Of a stretch of 64,000 bases of DNA, positions 20,833-28,564 are shown in pieces. The position numbers and the translations under genes are program-made. This DNA comes from an uncultured Pseudomonas sp. (lineage in GTDB: Bacteria > Pseudomonadota > Gammaproteobacteria > Pseudomonadales > Pseudomonadaceae): contig CALTWF010000001.1 in assembly GCA_943912755.1 (NCBI GenBank), positions 124,001 to 188,000 of the forward strand. The letters run 5' to 3'. The notes under the pieces are model-generated. The model was given only the letters and a program-made list of their open reading frames with translations, was not told where the DNA came from and made no database searches. Position 1 is the stretch's first letter; the number at the start of each line of letters is the position of its first letter.

Positions 20833-20850
20833 TTGCAGCGCCCGTGCCAA
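20833..20850 (-). promoter_or_regulatory. Sigma-54 (-24/-12) promoter of the minus-strand sulfur operon
   Basis: Read on the minus strand the sequence is TTGGCACGGGCGCTGCAA. It has GG and GC exactly ten bases apart and a match to TGGCAC-N5-TTGC in all but one position. Transcription would begin near 20823, about 43 bases before the DszB-like start codon, which has a GGAG ribosome site. In Pseudomonas putida, sulfone use is under the sigma-54 activator SfnR, which makes this context meaningful. Confidence 0.7.
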
Positions 20851-20871
20851 CTCATCAAGCCATTGATTTCA

Positions 20872-20889
20872 TTGACTTTTACATGTCAA
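20872..20889. promoter_or_regulatory. Inverted repeat TTGAC-N8-GTCAA, candidate activator site
   Basis: A perfect five-base inverted repeat with an eight-base AT-rich spacer, placed between the divergent -24/-12 elements. It could bind an enhancer-binding protein or another sulfur regulator. Its TTGAC half could also act as a -35 box, which I cannot exclude. No similar repeat was found upstream of the promoter at 26092. Confidence 0.35.
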
Positions 20890-20928
20890 GGCAGGGCCCG
20901 ACTGCTGATCTGCCAACACTCGCCCAGC

Positions 20929-20942
20929 GGCACTGCTGCTGC
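20929..20942 (+). promoter_or_regulatory. Possible sigma-54 promoter for the DszC/SfnB-like gene
   Basis: CGGCACTGCTGCTGCG contains GGCAC and CTGC with the correct GG-N10-GC spacing. Start of transcription would be near 20954, leaving a leader of about 134 bases before the GTG at 21088. The match is weaker than those at 20833 and 26092, and the region is GC-rich, so chance occurrence is possible. Confidence 0.4.
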
Positions 20943-21087
20943 GCCAGCAACAACCGGCCGGGCACTGCTGCCGGAGCAGCAACGGCTATCGTCGGAATCG
21001 CTGCAAGCCGCGTCCGGCAAGGGCTGCAGCCCGGTGGCATGGAACCTGCTCCAGGGCTCGCACCTGAACCTTCAAGGAAGCCCCATC

Positions 21088-22305
21088 GTGTCTACCCTGC
21101 CCCGCCGCCTGGAAAGCGAAGCCCAGGCCATCAGCGCCGCCCAGCAGATCGCCGAGGAGATCGCCGCCCTCGCCGCCGACCCGCAGCACAACCGCAGCCT
21201 GCCCCGGCGCCAGGCGCAATTGCTGTCCGACAGCGGCATCACCGCCATCGGCATCCCGAAAGCCGATGGCGGCCTCGGCGCCTCGGTGGAAACCATCGTC
21301 GAGACGGTACGGATCATCTCCCGCGCCGACGGCGGCGTCGGCCAGCTGTTGCAGATCCATAACGTGATGCTGCGCGGCGTGCTCAGCGGCTATCCCGCCG
21401 AGGTGCGCCAGCGCCTGGTCGGCGACGTGCTGGCCGGCAAGCGCCTGGGCAACGCCCTGGCCGAGATCGGCGGCAAGAACAAGTTCGCCCTCAAGACCCG
21501 GGTCGAACGCCGCGAGGACGGCGTGCTGGTGCTCAACGGCAGCAAGTTCTACTCCACCGGCTCCTACCTGGCCGAGTGGATCTCCCTCACCGCCGCCAGC
21601 GATGACGGCGGTGCCGGCGTATTGCTGCACCGCGACACCCCCGGCCTGACCCTGGAAGACGACTGGGACGCCTTCGGCCAGAACAACTCGGTCAGCGGCA
21701 CCGTGCGCTTCGACAACATCGAGCTGGACGAGCGCTACGTGCTGCGCCGCCAGGGCCCGATGAAACGCACCGGGCTGACCTTCCCGCAGATCCTCCACGC
21801 CGCTATCGACACCGGCATCGCCGCCGGCGCCCTGCAGGCCGGTATCGACTACCTCAACCAGCACGCCCGGCCCTGGGTCGAGAGCGAGGTGGAACGGGCC
21901 AGCGACGAGCCGCATATCATCCGCCAGATCGGCGAATACGCCGTGGCCCTGCGCGCCGCCGAGTCGCTGCTGCGCGATGCCGCACGGGTCTTCGATGCCC
22001 ACGAGCGCGACCCGGAAAATAAACAGCTGCAGGATGAACTGATTCTTTCGGTGGCCACCGCCCGCGCCCACTCCGACGGCGCCTCGCTGAAGATCTCCAG
22101 CGATATCTTCTCGCTGCTCGGCGCCAGCTCGTCGCTGAGCAAATGGAACCTCGACCGCTTCTGGCGCAACGCCCGGGTGCACACCACCCACGACCCGATC
22201 CGCTGGCGCCTGCACCATGTCGGCAACTACTACCTCAATGGCGTCGACCCGGGCGAGTACACCGCGATCCTCGCCGCCAGGCAAAAGGCCGGTGCCAGCC
22301 GTTGA
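21088..22305 (+). CDS. DszC/SfnB-like acyl-CoA dehydrogenase-fold flavin monooxygenase
   Basis: A 405-residue protein of the acyl-CoA dehydrogenase fold. It lacks the CoA-enzyme hallmarks and resembles SfnB/DszC sulfur-acquisition oxygenases: LLSDSGITAIGIPKADGGLGAS, IHNVMLRGVL, NGSKFYSTGSYLAEWI and the late SLSKWNLDRFWRNARVHTTHD, ending in a His-Asp pair and RWRLHHVGNYYLNG. DszC oxidises thioether sulfur with FMNH2. The start is a GTG at 21088, nine bases after AAGGAAG; the upstream frame is unconvincing. It is the first gene of the divergent unit and is followed by the ABC exporter genes. Confidence 0.85.
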   Translation: MSTLPRRLESEAQAISAAQQIAEEIAALAADPQHNRSLPRRQAQLLSDSGITAIGIPKADGGLGASVETIVETVRIISRADGGVGQLLQIHNVMLRGVLSGYPAEVRQRLVGDVLAGKRLGNALAEIGGKNKFALKTRVERREDGVLVLNGSKFYSTGSYLAEWISLTAASDDGGAGVLLHRDTPGLTLEDDWDAFGQNNSVSGTVRFDNIELDERYVLRRQGPMKRTGLTFPQILHAAIDTGIAAGALQAGIDYLNQHARPWVESEVERASDEPHIIRQIGEYAVALRAAESLLRDAARVFDAHERDPENKQLQDELILSVATARAHSDGASLKISSDIFSLLGASSSLSKWNLDRFWRNARVHTTHDPIRWRLHHVGNYYLNGVDPGEYTAILAARQKAGASR

Positions 22306-22357
22306 CCCCATCGCGCGGGCCGACCCGCGCGCTTTTCCGTCCTGTTTCGAGTTCTCC

Positions 22358-24124
22358 ATGAGCCACCGACACCCGCTGCTGCGCAGCCTGGCGATCTACC
22401 GCGAGATGCCCTGGCGTTTCGCCCTGGTCGCCGGGCTGTTCGTTCTTATCAACCTGGGCCTGGTTTGGCAGCAATGGCTGATCGGCCATGCCCTCAATGA
22501 CGTCACTGCCGGGGTCGCGGTACGCCGCCTCGACGACGGCGGCCTCGACGGCAGCGTCGCCTGGCACTGGTTCCGGGCCATCCTCGCGGTCGCCCTGGCC
22601 CGCGCCGTGTTGCAGTACGCCGCCTCCCTCGGCTCGCTGATCCTCGGCCAGGAACTGCTGACCCGCCTGCGCGAACGCATCCTCGAACAGGTGCTGCGCC
22701 TGCACCTGGGCTACCACTGGCAGCACGGCATCGGCGAGATCGTCACCCGCACCACCCGCGATGCCGACAAGGTGCGCGATGCCCTGGTGAGCTTCTGGCG
22801 CCAGTTGGTGGAAACCCCGCTGGTGGTGCTGGCCACGGTCGGCCTGCTCGGCTGGTACCACCCGTTGCTCGCCCTCGGCCCGCTGTTGCTGACCCTGCTC
22901 GGCCTGTACCTGTTCGTGTTGCAGACCGATCGCCTGGTGGAACTGGACCGGGCCGTCGGCGCGGCCTATGACCGGGTCAACCAGGACCTCGCCGAAGGCA
23001 TTGGCGCGGTGCGGGTGATCAAGTCGTTCGGCCTGCAACAGCAGCGCATCGACGGTTTCAGCGAGCAGGTCCGGCAGTTCACCGGGCTCGCGCGGCAGGC
23101 CCTGGCCTGGGCCAGCTCGCGGATTCCCCTGCCCCAGGCACTGGTTGCCCTGGGCCATGTGTGGATCCTCATCGTCGGCGCGCAGTTGGTGGCCGCCGGC
23201 AGGATCGGCATCGGCGAGCTGGTCACTTTGCTGCTGATCGCCACCACCCTGGTGTTTCGCATCGAGGGTATCGGTCGGGTCATGCAGACCTTCGCCGATG
23301 CCCGCGCCAGTGCCGGGCGCATCTGGCAACTGCTGGACGCGCCGACCCACATCGAAAGCGGCTCGCGGCGCCTGCCCGACGGGCCTCTGGGCCTGCAACT
23401 GGAAGCGGTGAATGTCAGCGCCCCCGGCAGCGAGCGCGACATCCTGCGCCAATGCTCGCTGCTGCTGGCCCCCGGCGAAGTGGTCGCCCTGGTCGGCGCC
23501 ACCGGCACCGGCAAGAGCCTGCTGGCCAGCCTGCTGCCGCGCCTGACCGACGCCGGCAGCGGCCGGGTGCTGGTCGGCAACCATCAGGGTGGCTGGCAGG
23601 ACGTGCGCGACCTCGACCTCAAGGACCTGCGCCAGCGCGTGCATGTGCTGCCCCAGGAGAGCTTCCTGTTCGCCGATACCCTGGCCGCCAACCTGCGCCT
23701 CGGCGCGCCCAACGCCAGCGACGCCGAACTGCTCGACGCCCTGCACCGCGCCGCCGCCAACGACATTCTCGAACGCCTGCCACAGGGCCTGGACAGCCCG
23801 CTGGGCGATCGCGGCGTGACCCTGTCCGGCGGCCAGCGCCAGCGCCTGTGCCTGGCCCGCGCCCTGCTCGCGGCGCCTGGCCTGCTGTGCCTGGACGACG
23901 CCACCAGCGCCCTCGACGCCCTCGGCGAGCGGCATGTCCTCGACCATCTGCGCCGCCCCGGCGGGCCGACCCTGCTGCTGATCGCCAGCAAGGCCAGCAC
24001 CGTCGAGCGCGCCGACCGCGTGCTGCTGCTGGACCAGGGCCGGATCGTCGACAGTGGGCCGCATGCCGAGCTGCTGCGGCGCAATGCGGCGTACCGCGAC
24101 CTGCTGGGGATCGACCATGACTAA
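22358..24124 (+). CDS. ABC exporter half-transporter with degenerate ATPase site (subunit 1)
   Basis: A 588-residue fusion of a six-helix membrane domain (about 1-320) and an ATPase domain. Walker A is GATGTGKSLL and the signature LSGGQRQRL is canonical. The catalytic glutamate after Walker B is Asp (LCLDDATSALD), and the switch-loop histidine is replaced (LLLIASKAST where IAHR is usual). This is the pattern of the non-catalytic half of a heterodimeric exporter of the TM287/288 type. The start MSHRHPLL at 22358 is 52 bases after the flavin oxygenase. It overlaps the second half-transporter by eight bases. Confidence 0.88.
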   Translation: MSHRHPLLRSLAIYREMPWRFALVAGLFVLINLGLVWQQWLIGHALNDVTAGVAVRRLDDGGLDGSVAWHWFRAILAVALARAVLQYAASLGSLILGQELLTRLRERILEQVLRLHLGYHWQHGIGEIVTRTTRDADKVRDALVSFWRQLVETPLVVLATVGLLGWYHPLLALGPLLLTLLGLYLFVLQTDRLVELDRAVGAAYDRVNQDLAEGIGAVRVIKSFGLQQQRIDGFSEQVRQFTGLARQALAWASSRIPLPQALVALGHVWILIVGAQLVAAGRIGIGELVTLLLIATTLVFRIEGIGRVMQTFADARASAGRIWQLLDAPTHIESGSRRLPDGPLGLQLEAVNVSAPGSERDILRQCSLLLAPGEVVALVGATGTGKSLLASLLPRLTDAGSGRVLVGNHQGGWQDVRDLDLKDLRQRVHVLPQESFLFADTLAANLRLGAPNASDAELLDALHRAAANDILERLPQGLDSPLGDRGVTLSGGQRQRLCLARALLAAPGLLCLDDATSALDALGERHVLDHLRRPGGPTLLLIASKASTVERADRVLLLDQGRIVDSGPHAELLRRNAAYRDLLGIDHD

Positions 24125-25952
24125 GAACGCCGGCAACACCGCCATGAGCGATATCGAAATCGAGGAGCGCCTGGCCAAGAAAGCCCTCGACCGCAGCATG
24201 CTGCAACGCCTGCTGCCGCTGCTGAAACCGGTACGCGGCCAGGTGGCCTGGGTGATCGTGCTGGAACTGGTGCTGGTATTCAGCGTGTTCCTGCGCCCGT
24301 GGTTCGTCCGCGAGCTGCTCGACCGCGGCCTGGTCCACGACGGCAACGCCTGGCTGCTCGACCTGCCGCTGGTGCTCTGGCTCGGCGCCGGGCTGGCCGC
24401 CAGCTGGCTGGTGCGGATCCTCCTTGGCGGGCTGTCGCAGTACATTGCCGGCAGTGCCGCCATCGCCGTGCTCAACCAACTACGGGTGCGGGTGTTCGCC
24501 CATGTCCAGGCGCTGAGCATCGGCTACTTCGACCGCACCCGCGCCGGGCGCATCCTGTCCCGCGCCGACCGCGACGTCGATGCCCTTGAACCGCTGCTGA
24601 TCCAGGGCCCGCCGGAACTGCTCGGCGCCCTGCTGCGCTGCACCCTGGCGGCGCTGATGCTGTGGTTGATCACCCCGCTGTTCTTCTTCGCCCTGATCGG
24701 CAGCGTGCCGCTGCTGTTCCTCGCCACCTGGGCGTTCAAGCGCGTGGCCCAGCGCAACTGGGCGAAGGTCGCCGAGCAGCGCAGCCGCTTCACCGCGCAC
24801 CTGGTGGAAAGCGTCGGCGGCGTGCGCCTGTTGCAGCAGAGCGGCCGCGAGGCGGACAACCAGCGGCGCTATCGCGGCCTGCTGGGCGAGTTCAACAGCG
24901 CGCTGATCACCGGCAGCCTGCGCTCCGGCTGGTTCGCCCCGTTCACCGCCCTGCTCGCCGCCGCCGGCATGGCCATGCTGGTGTTGGTCGGTGCCTATGC
25001 CCTGGCCGAAGGCACGGTGACCGTGGGCCAGGTCGGCGAAAGCCTGTTCTACGTGATGCTGTTCCTCGGCCCCCTGCAGGAGCTGACCGACCTGTTCGAG
25101 CGCTATGCCACCGGCTCGGCGTCGGCGCAGCGGATCTTCCTGCTGCTGGACACGGCCCCGGAAATCAGCGACCCCGAACACCCTCTGCCGTTGCCCCGGG
25201 TGCAGGGCGAGGTGCATTTCGACAAGGTGCGCTTCGCCTACCAGGCCGATGCGCAACGGCCGGTGATCGACCACCTCGACCTGCGCATCCGCGCCGGCGA
25301 GGTACTGGCCATCGTCGGCCCGTCCGGCCACGGCAAAAGCACCCTGGTGCAATTGCTGACGCGTTTCTACGAGGTCAACGACGGCGCGGTGCGGCTGGAT
25401 GGCGTGGATATCCGCCAGGTGACCCAGGCGCAATTGCGCAAGCACATCGGCGTGGTGCTGCAGGACAACGTGCTGTTCGCCGGCAGCATCCTCGACAACC
25501 TGCGCCTTGCCGCCCCGGGTGCCGACGACGCCAGCCTGATCGCGGCGGCCCGCGAGCTGGGGGCCGACGAGGTGCTGGAGCGCCTGCCGCACCAGTACGC
25601 GACCCAGGTCGGCAGCCTTGGCAGCCACCTCAGCCATGGCCAGCGGCAACTGGTGTGCCTGGTCCGCGCTTATCTGGCCAACCCCGCCGTGCTGGTGCTG
25701 GACGAGGCCACCTCGGCGGTCGACGTGCACACCGAGCGGCGCATCCAGCGCGCCTTGCGCCGGCTCTGCGAAGGGCGCACGGCGATCATCATCGCCCACC
25801 GCCTGGCGACCATCCGCGATGCCGAGCGCATCGTGGTGATCCGCCAGGGCCGGGTGCAGGAGCAAGGCAGCCACGGCCAACTGCTGGCGGCGGACGGCGC
25901 CTATGCGGCGCTGTACCGCAGCCATGACCAGCTGGCCGTGCATGAACAGTGA
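24117..25952 (+). CDS. ABC exporter half-transporter, catalytic subunit (subunit 2)
   Basis: A 611-residue membrane-ATPase fusion with Walker A GPSGHGKSTL, canonical Walker B LVLDEATSAVD and switch histidine IAHRLAT, but an altered signature, LSHGQRQLV instead of LSGGQ. Together with subunit 1 this gives one intact site (subunit 2 Walker motifs with subunit 1 signature) and one fully degenerate site. The pair should therefore form an obligate heterodimer. The ATG at 24117 overlaps the previous gene; MSDIEIEE at 24144 is an alternative start. The substrate is unknown; export of a desulfurised product is an inference from context. Confidence 0.88.
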   Translation: MTKNAGNTAMSDIEIEERLAKKALDRSMLQRLLPLLKPVRGQVAWVIVLELVLVFSVFLRPWFVRELLDRGLVHDGNAWLLDLPLVLWLGAGLAASWLVRILLGGLSQYIAGSAAIAVLNQLRVRVFAHVQALSIGYFDRTRAGRILSRADRDVDALEPLLIQGPPELLGALLRCTLAALMLWLITPLFFFALIGSVPLLFLATWAFKRVAQRNWAKVAEQRSRFTAHLVESVGGVRLLQQSGREADNQRRYRGLLGEFNSALITGSLRSGWFAPFTALLAAAGMAMLVLVGAYALAEGTVTVGQVGESLFYVMLFLGPLQELTDLFERYATGSASAQRIFLLLDTAPEISDPEHPLPLPRVQGEVHFDKVRFAYQADAQRPVIDHLDLRIRAGEVLAIVGPSGHGKSTLVQLLTRFYEVNDGAVRLDGVDIRQVTQAQLRKHIGVVLQDNVLFAGSILDNLRLAAPGADDASLIAAARELGADEVLERLPHQYATQVGSLGSHLSHGQRQLVCLVRAYLANPAVLVLDEATSAVDVHTERRIQRALRRLCEGRTAIIIAHRLATIRDAERIVVIRQGRVQEQGSHGQLLAADGAYAALYRSHDQLAVHEQ

Positions 25953-25960
25953 TTGCTTGC

Positions 25961-25984
25961 GGGGTGCTGCCTGAGCAGCACCCC
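25961..25984 (+). terminator. Hairpin after the ABC exporter genes
   Basis: GGGGTGCTGC-CTGA-GCAGCACCCC is a perfect ten-base stem with a four-base loop, eight bases after the stop of subunit 2. No clear U-tract follows, so rho-independent action is uncertain, but the position is right for a transcript end. It separates this unit from the next sigma-54 promoter. Confidence 0.55.
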
Positions 25985-25998
25985 GGGTTGTCTGCACT

Positions 25999-26078
25999 GG
26001 CCTCATCGCTGGCAAGCCAGCTCCCACAAGTCCAGTGAATGCAGGACCTGTGGGAGCTGGCTTGCCAGCGATGAGGCC
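25999..26078. repeat. Perfect inverted REP pair
   Basis: Two facing REP copies form exact 30-base arms (25999-26028 and 26049-26078), beginning GGCCTCATCGCTGG, around a 20-base loop. It is sandwiched between the hairpin at 25961 and the sigma-54 promoter at 26092. Confidence 0.92.
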
Positions 26079-26091
26079 CCCGAGAACAGCG

Positions 26092-26107
26092 TGGCACACA
26101 GGTTGCA
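26092..26107 (+). promoter_or_regulatory. Sigma-54 (-24/-12) promoter of the second monooxygenase/DszB-like pair
   Basis: TGGCACACAGGTTGCA matches the consensus TGGCAC-N5-TTGCA completely, with GG (26093-26094) and GC (26105-26106) ten bases apart. Predicted transcription start is near 26118, about 20 bases before the ATG at 26139. Confidence 0.78.
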
Positions 26108-26138
26108 CCACCCCTTTCAATTTCACCGAGGCCCCACC

Positions 26139-27287
26139 ATGACCACCGAATTCTTCTGGCGTCTGCCCCTGGGCACCGACGGCCCGCAACTGACCACCGA
26201 CCAGCACAACCGCGGCAGCTTCGCCCACCGGCACGGGCATATCGCCCCGGGCCTGCTGGCGGATGGCAGCCCCGACGGCTTCACCTATATCGACTACATC
26301 GCCCAGGTGGCCAAGGCCGCCGAACTGGCCGGCTTCGAAGGCGCCCTGCTGCCCACCGGCCCCGAACCGTGGATCGTCGCCGCCGCCCTGGCCCGGGAGA
26401 CCCGGCGCCTGCGCTTCCTGATCGCCTTCCAGGCCACCTGGACCCTGCCCGCCTACGCTGCGCAGCAGGCGGCGATCCTCCAGCACCTGAGCCACGGCCG
26501 CCTCGATTGGAACATCATCACCGGCGGCAACCCGGCCAGCCAGCGCGCCCAGGGCGATTTCCTCGAACATGACCAGCGCTACCGGCGCACCGGCGAGTTC
26601 CTCGACATCATCGATGGCCTGTGGCGCAACCAGCGCTTCGACTATGACGGCGACATCTATCGCCTGGAGAACGGCAGCCTGCCGCCAGGCCTGGGCAACG
26701 AGCGCAAGCCGGCGGTGTACTTCTCCGGGTTCTCCGACCCGGCGCTGGAGGTGGCCGCGCGGCATGCCGATGTCTACCTGAACTGGGCCGAGCCGGTGGA
26801 CAAGCTCAAGCCGCATATCGAGCGGGTCCGCGAGCTGGCCGACAAGCAGGGGCGCACGGTGCGCTTCGGCCTGCGCGTCGACCTGTTCGCCCGGGAAACC
26901 GAAGAGGCCGCCTGGCGCGACCTGCGGCGCCAGTTCGAACGCCTGGAAGGCAAGCCCAGTGCAGTCTCCAGTGCCTTCACCCGGGCCAGCGACTCGGTCG
27001 GCGGCGCGCGGCAGACGGCGTACCACCAGAATATCCAGGACTTCGACGCCCTGACCCTCGCGCCCAACCTCTGGGCCGGTTTCGCCAAGGCCAAGCCGGG
27101 CCCGACCGTCGGCCTGGTGGGCAGCCACCAGAACATTGCCGAGCGCCTGGCCGAGTACCGCGACGCCGGCTTCTCCACCTTCATCCTCGCCGGCAACCCG
27201 CACCTGGAAGAAGCCCTGCGCATCGGCCAGGAAGTCCTGCCGCTGCTGCGCCAGCCACCTGCACCCGCGCTGAAGGCCAGCGCCTGA
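26139..27287 (+). CDS. SsuD-like LLM flavin-dependent monooxygenase (second copy)
   Basis: A 382-residue LLM-family enzyme, closer to SsuD than the copy at 17795: FFWRLPLGTDG near the start, ALLPTGPEPWIVAAALA, RLRFLIAFQATWTLPAYAAQQ, GRLDWNIITGGNP, the HDQRYRRTGEFLDII segment, and the late VGLVGSHQNIAERLAEY. Predicted FMNH2-dependent C-S cleavage of a sulfonate-like substrate, with the reductase supplied elsewhere. The ATG lies 20 bases after the predicted sigma-54 start point. It is followed after 21 bases by the second DszB-like gene. Confidence 0.9.
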   Translation: MTTEFFWRLPLGTDGPQLTTDQHNRGSFAHRHGHIAPGLLADGSPDGFTYIDYIAQVAKAAELAGFEGALLPTGPEPWIVAAALARETRRLRFLIAFQATWTLPAYAAQQAAILQHLSHGRLDWNIITGGNPASQRAQGDFLEHDQRYRRTGEFLDIIDGLWRNQRFDYDGDIYRLENGSLPPGLGNERKPAVYFSGFSDPALEVAARHADVYLNWAEPVDKLKPHIERVRELADKQGRTVRFGLRVDLFARETEEAAWRDLRRQFERLEGKPSAVSSAFTRASDSVGGARQTAYHQNIQDFDALTLAPNLWAGFAKAKPGPTVGLVGSHQNIAERLAEYRDAGFSTFILAGNPHLEEALRIGQEVLPLLRQPPAPALKASA

Positions 27288-27308
27288 ATTCAAGGACCGG
27301 ATTCCCCC

Positions 27309-28367
27309 ATGAGCCAACCCCTCGACACCCTTTGGTACACCCACAGCCCGGTGCCCACCGGCCTCGGCATCGCCGTGCAGACCGGGCGCCTGGCCGAAGC
27401 CTTCGCCCCGCTGGGCACCTCGATCCAGTCATTGCGCGAATCCAGCGAACGGGAAGTGCGCGAAGCCCACTACGACCACCACCTGCCCAACTCGGTCCGC
27501 CACGGCGGCAATATCCCGGCGATCTGGGCCTACTCGGCCGGGGTGCAGACCCGGGTGCTGGGCCTGAGCTGGGCGGATGAAGTGCAACTGATCCTGACCA
27601 CCGCCGAGAGCGGCGTGAAGACCGTGCGCGACCTGAAGAACCGCCGCTTCGGCCTGCCGAAATGGGCCAACGTGCAGATCGACTTCACCCGCGCCCAGGC
27701 CCTGCGTGGCCTGGAAAACGCCCTGCGCCTGGAAGGCCTGAACGTCGCCGACGTGGAGCTGGTGGACTACCCCTACGGCGGCACCCACAGCGACGAGCAG
27801 GTCACCCATGTGCATGGTGCGGCGGTGTACCTCAGCGGCGCACGGATCAGCCGGCGCAACAACGAGCTGATCGGCCTGCTGCGCGGCGATATCGACGCGA
27901 TCTTCCTCAAGGGCGCCACGGCCTTGCAACTGGCCTACGAGCTGGGCCTGCACGTGGTCATCGACACCGGCTCGCACCCGGACCCGCTGATCCGTGCCAA
28001 CAACGGCACGCCGCGTACCCTCACCGTGGACACCCACCTGCTCGACCATCACTTCGGCGCCTGCAAGCGCATCGTCGACGTGCTGCTGCGCACCGAACAA
28101 TGGGCCTGGGCCAACCCCGACGAAACCCGCCGCTACCTGGCCCGCGAACTGAACACCAGCGAATACTGGGTGGCGGCGGCCTATGGCGAGGATGCCCACC
28201 GGCGCCTGCGCACCACCCTCGACAGCCGCTCGATAGGCGCCTTGCAGGACTTCACCGATTTTCTCTACCGCTGGCAGTTCATCCCGCGGCATTTCGATGT
28301 GCGGGAATGGATCGATTTCAGCGTGCTGGAGGCGGTGATCGGCTCGACGTCGCGGGTGGCGACCTGA
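27309..28367 (+). CDS. DszB-like protein, catalytic residues substituted
   Basis: A 352-residue paralogue of the protein at 19719, also without a signal peptide. The N-terminal motif is WYTHSPVPTGLG, so the DszB cysteine position is Ser13. The DszB histidine position, three residues before the Tyr-Asp pair in EAHYDHHLP, is Glu52. The arginine is retained (Arg64 in VRHGGNIP). It may have lost desulfinase chemistry and act as a binding or regulatory protein, or use another mechanism. Annotation pipelines will call it an ABC substrate-binding protein. The ribosome site AAGGACCGGATTCCCCC precedes the ATG. It lies in an operon with the monooxygenase at 26139. Confidence 0.75.
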   Translation: MSQPLDTLWYTHSPVPTGLGIAVQTGRLAEAFAPLGTSIQSLRESSEREVREAHYDHHLPNSVRHGGNIPAIWAYSAGVQTRVLGLSWADEVQLILTTAESGVKTVRDLKNRRFGLPKWANVQIDFTRAQALRGLENALRLEGLNVADVELVDYPYGGTHSDEQVTHVHGAAVYLSGARISRRNNELIGLLRGDIDAIFLKGATALQLAYELGLHVVIDTGSHPDPLIRANNGTPRTLTVDTHLLDHHFGACKRIVDVLLRTEQWAWANPDETRRYLARELNTSEYWVAAAYGEDAHRRLRTTLDSRSIGALQDFTDFLYRWQFIPRHFDVREWIDFSVLEAVIGSTSRVAT

Positions 28368-28374
28368 GACGGGA

Positions 28375-28424
28375 TTTGTGGCGTTGCCGATGACCTCATC
28401 GCCGGCAATGCCGACGCCCACAAG
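28375..28424. repeat. Degenerate REP-like palindrome
   Basis: TTTGTGGCGTTGCCGATGA facing CATCGCCGGCAATGCC...CCCACAAGG. It has the REP outline with several changes. It follows directly on the second DszB-like gene and may stabilise or end that transcript. Confidence 0.6.
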
Positions 28425-28564
28425 GCCTATGTAAATCGACTGATACCGGCCACACCGCCAACAGCGCGTGCCGGTGTCCTTAAATGGAGCTGGTTTGGGA
28501 TGTGCCGGCCACATGATTGCAATATGATGCCACCTCATCCATCTACACAATGCAAGGAACGCCG

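Noticed and set aside
24480..27344. 954-codon antisense frame across the exporter and second monooxygenase
   Set aside because: It crosses an intergenic REP pair and two clear genes, and its composition (Ala, Gly, Gln, Val, His) is that of GC-rich antisense translation.
27309..28367. Naming the two DszB-like proteins as periplasmic ABC substrate-binding proteins
   Set aside because: Neither has a signal peptide, and one keeps the DszB catalytic residues; the fold similarity alone explains the usual label.
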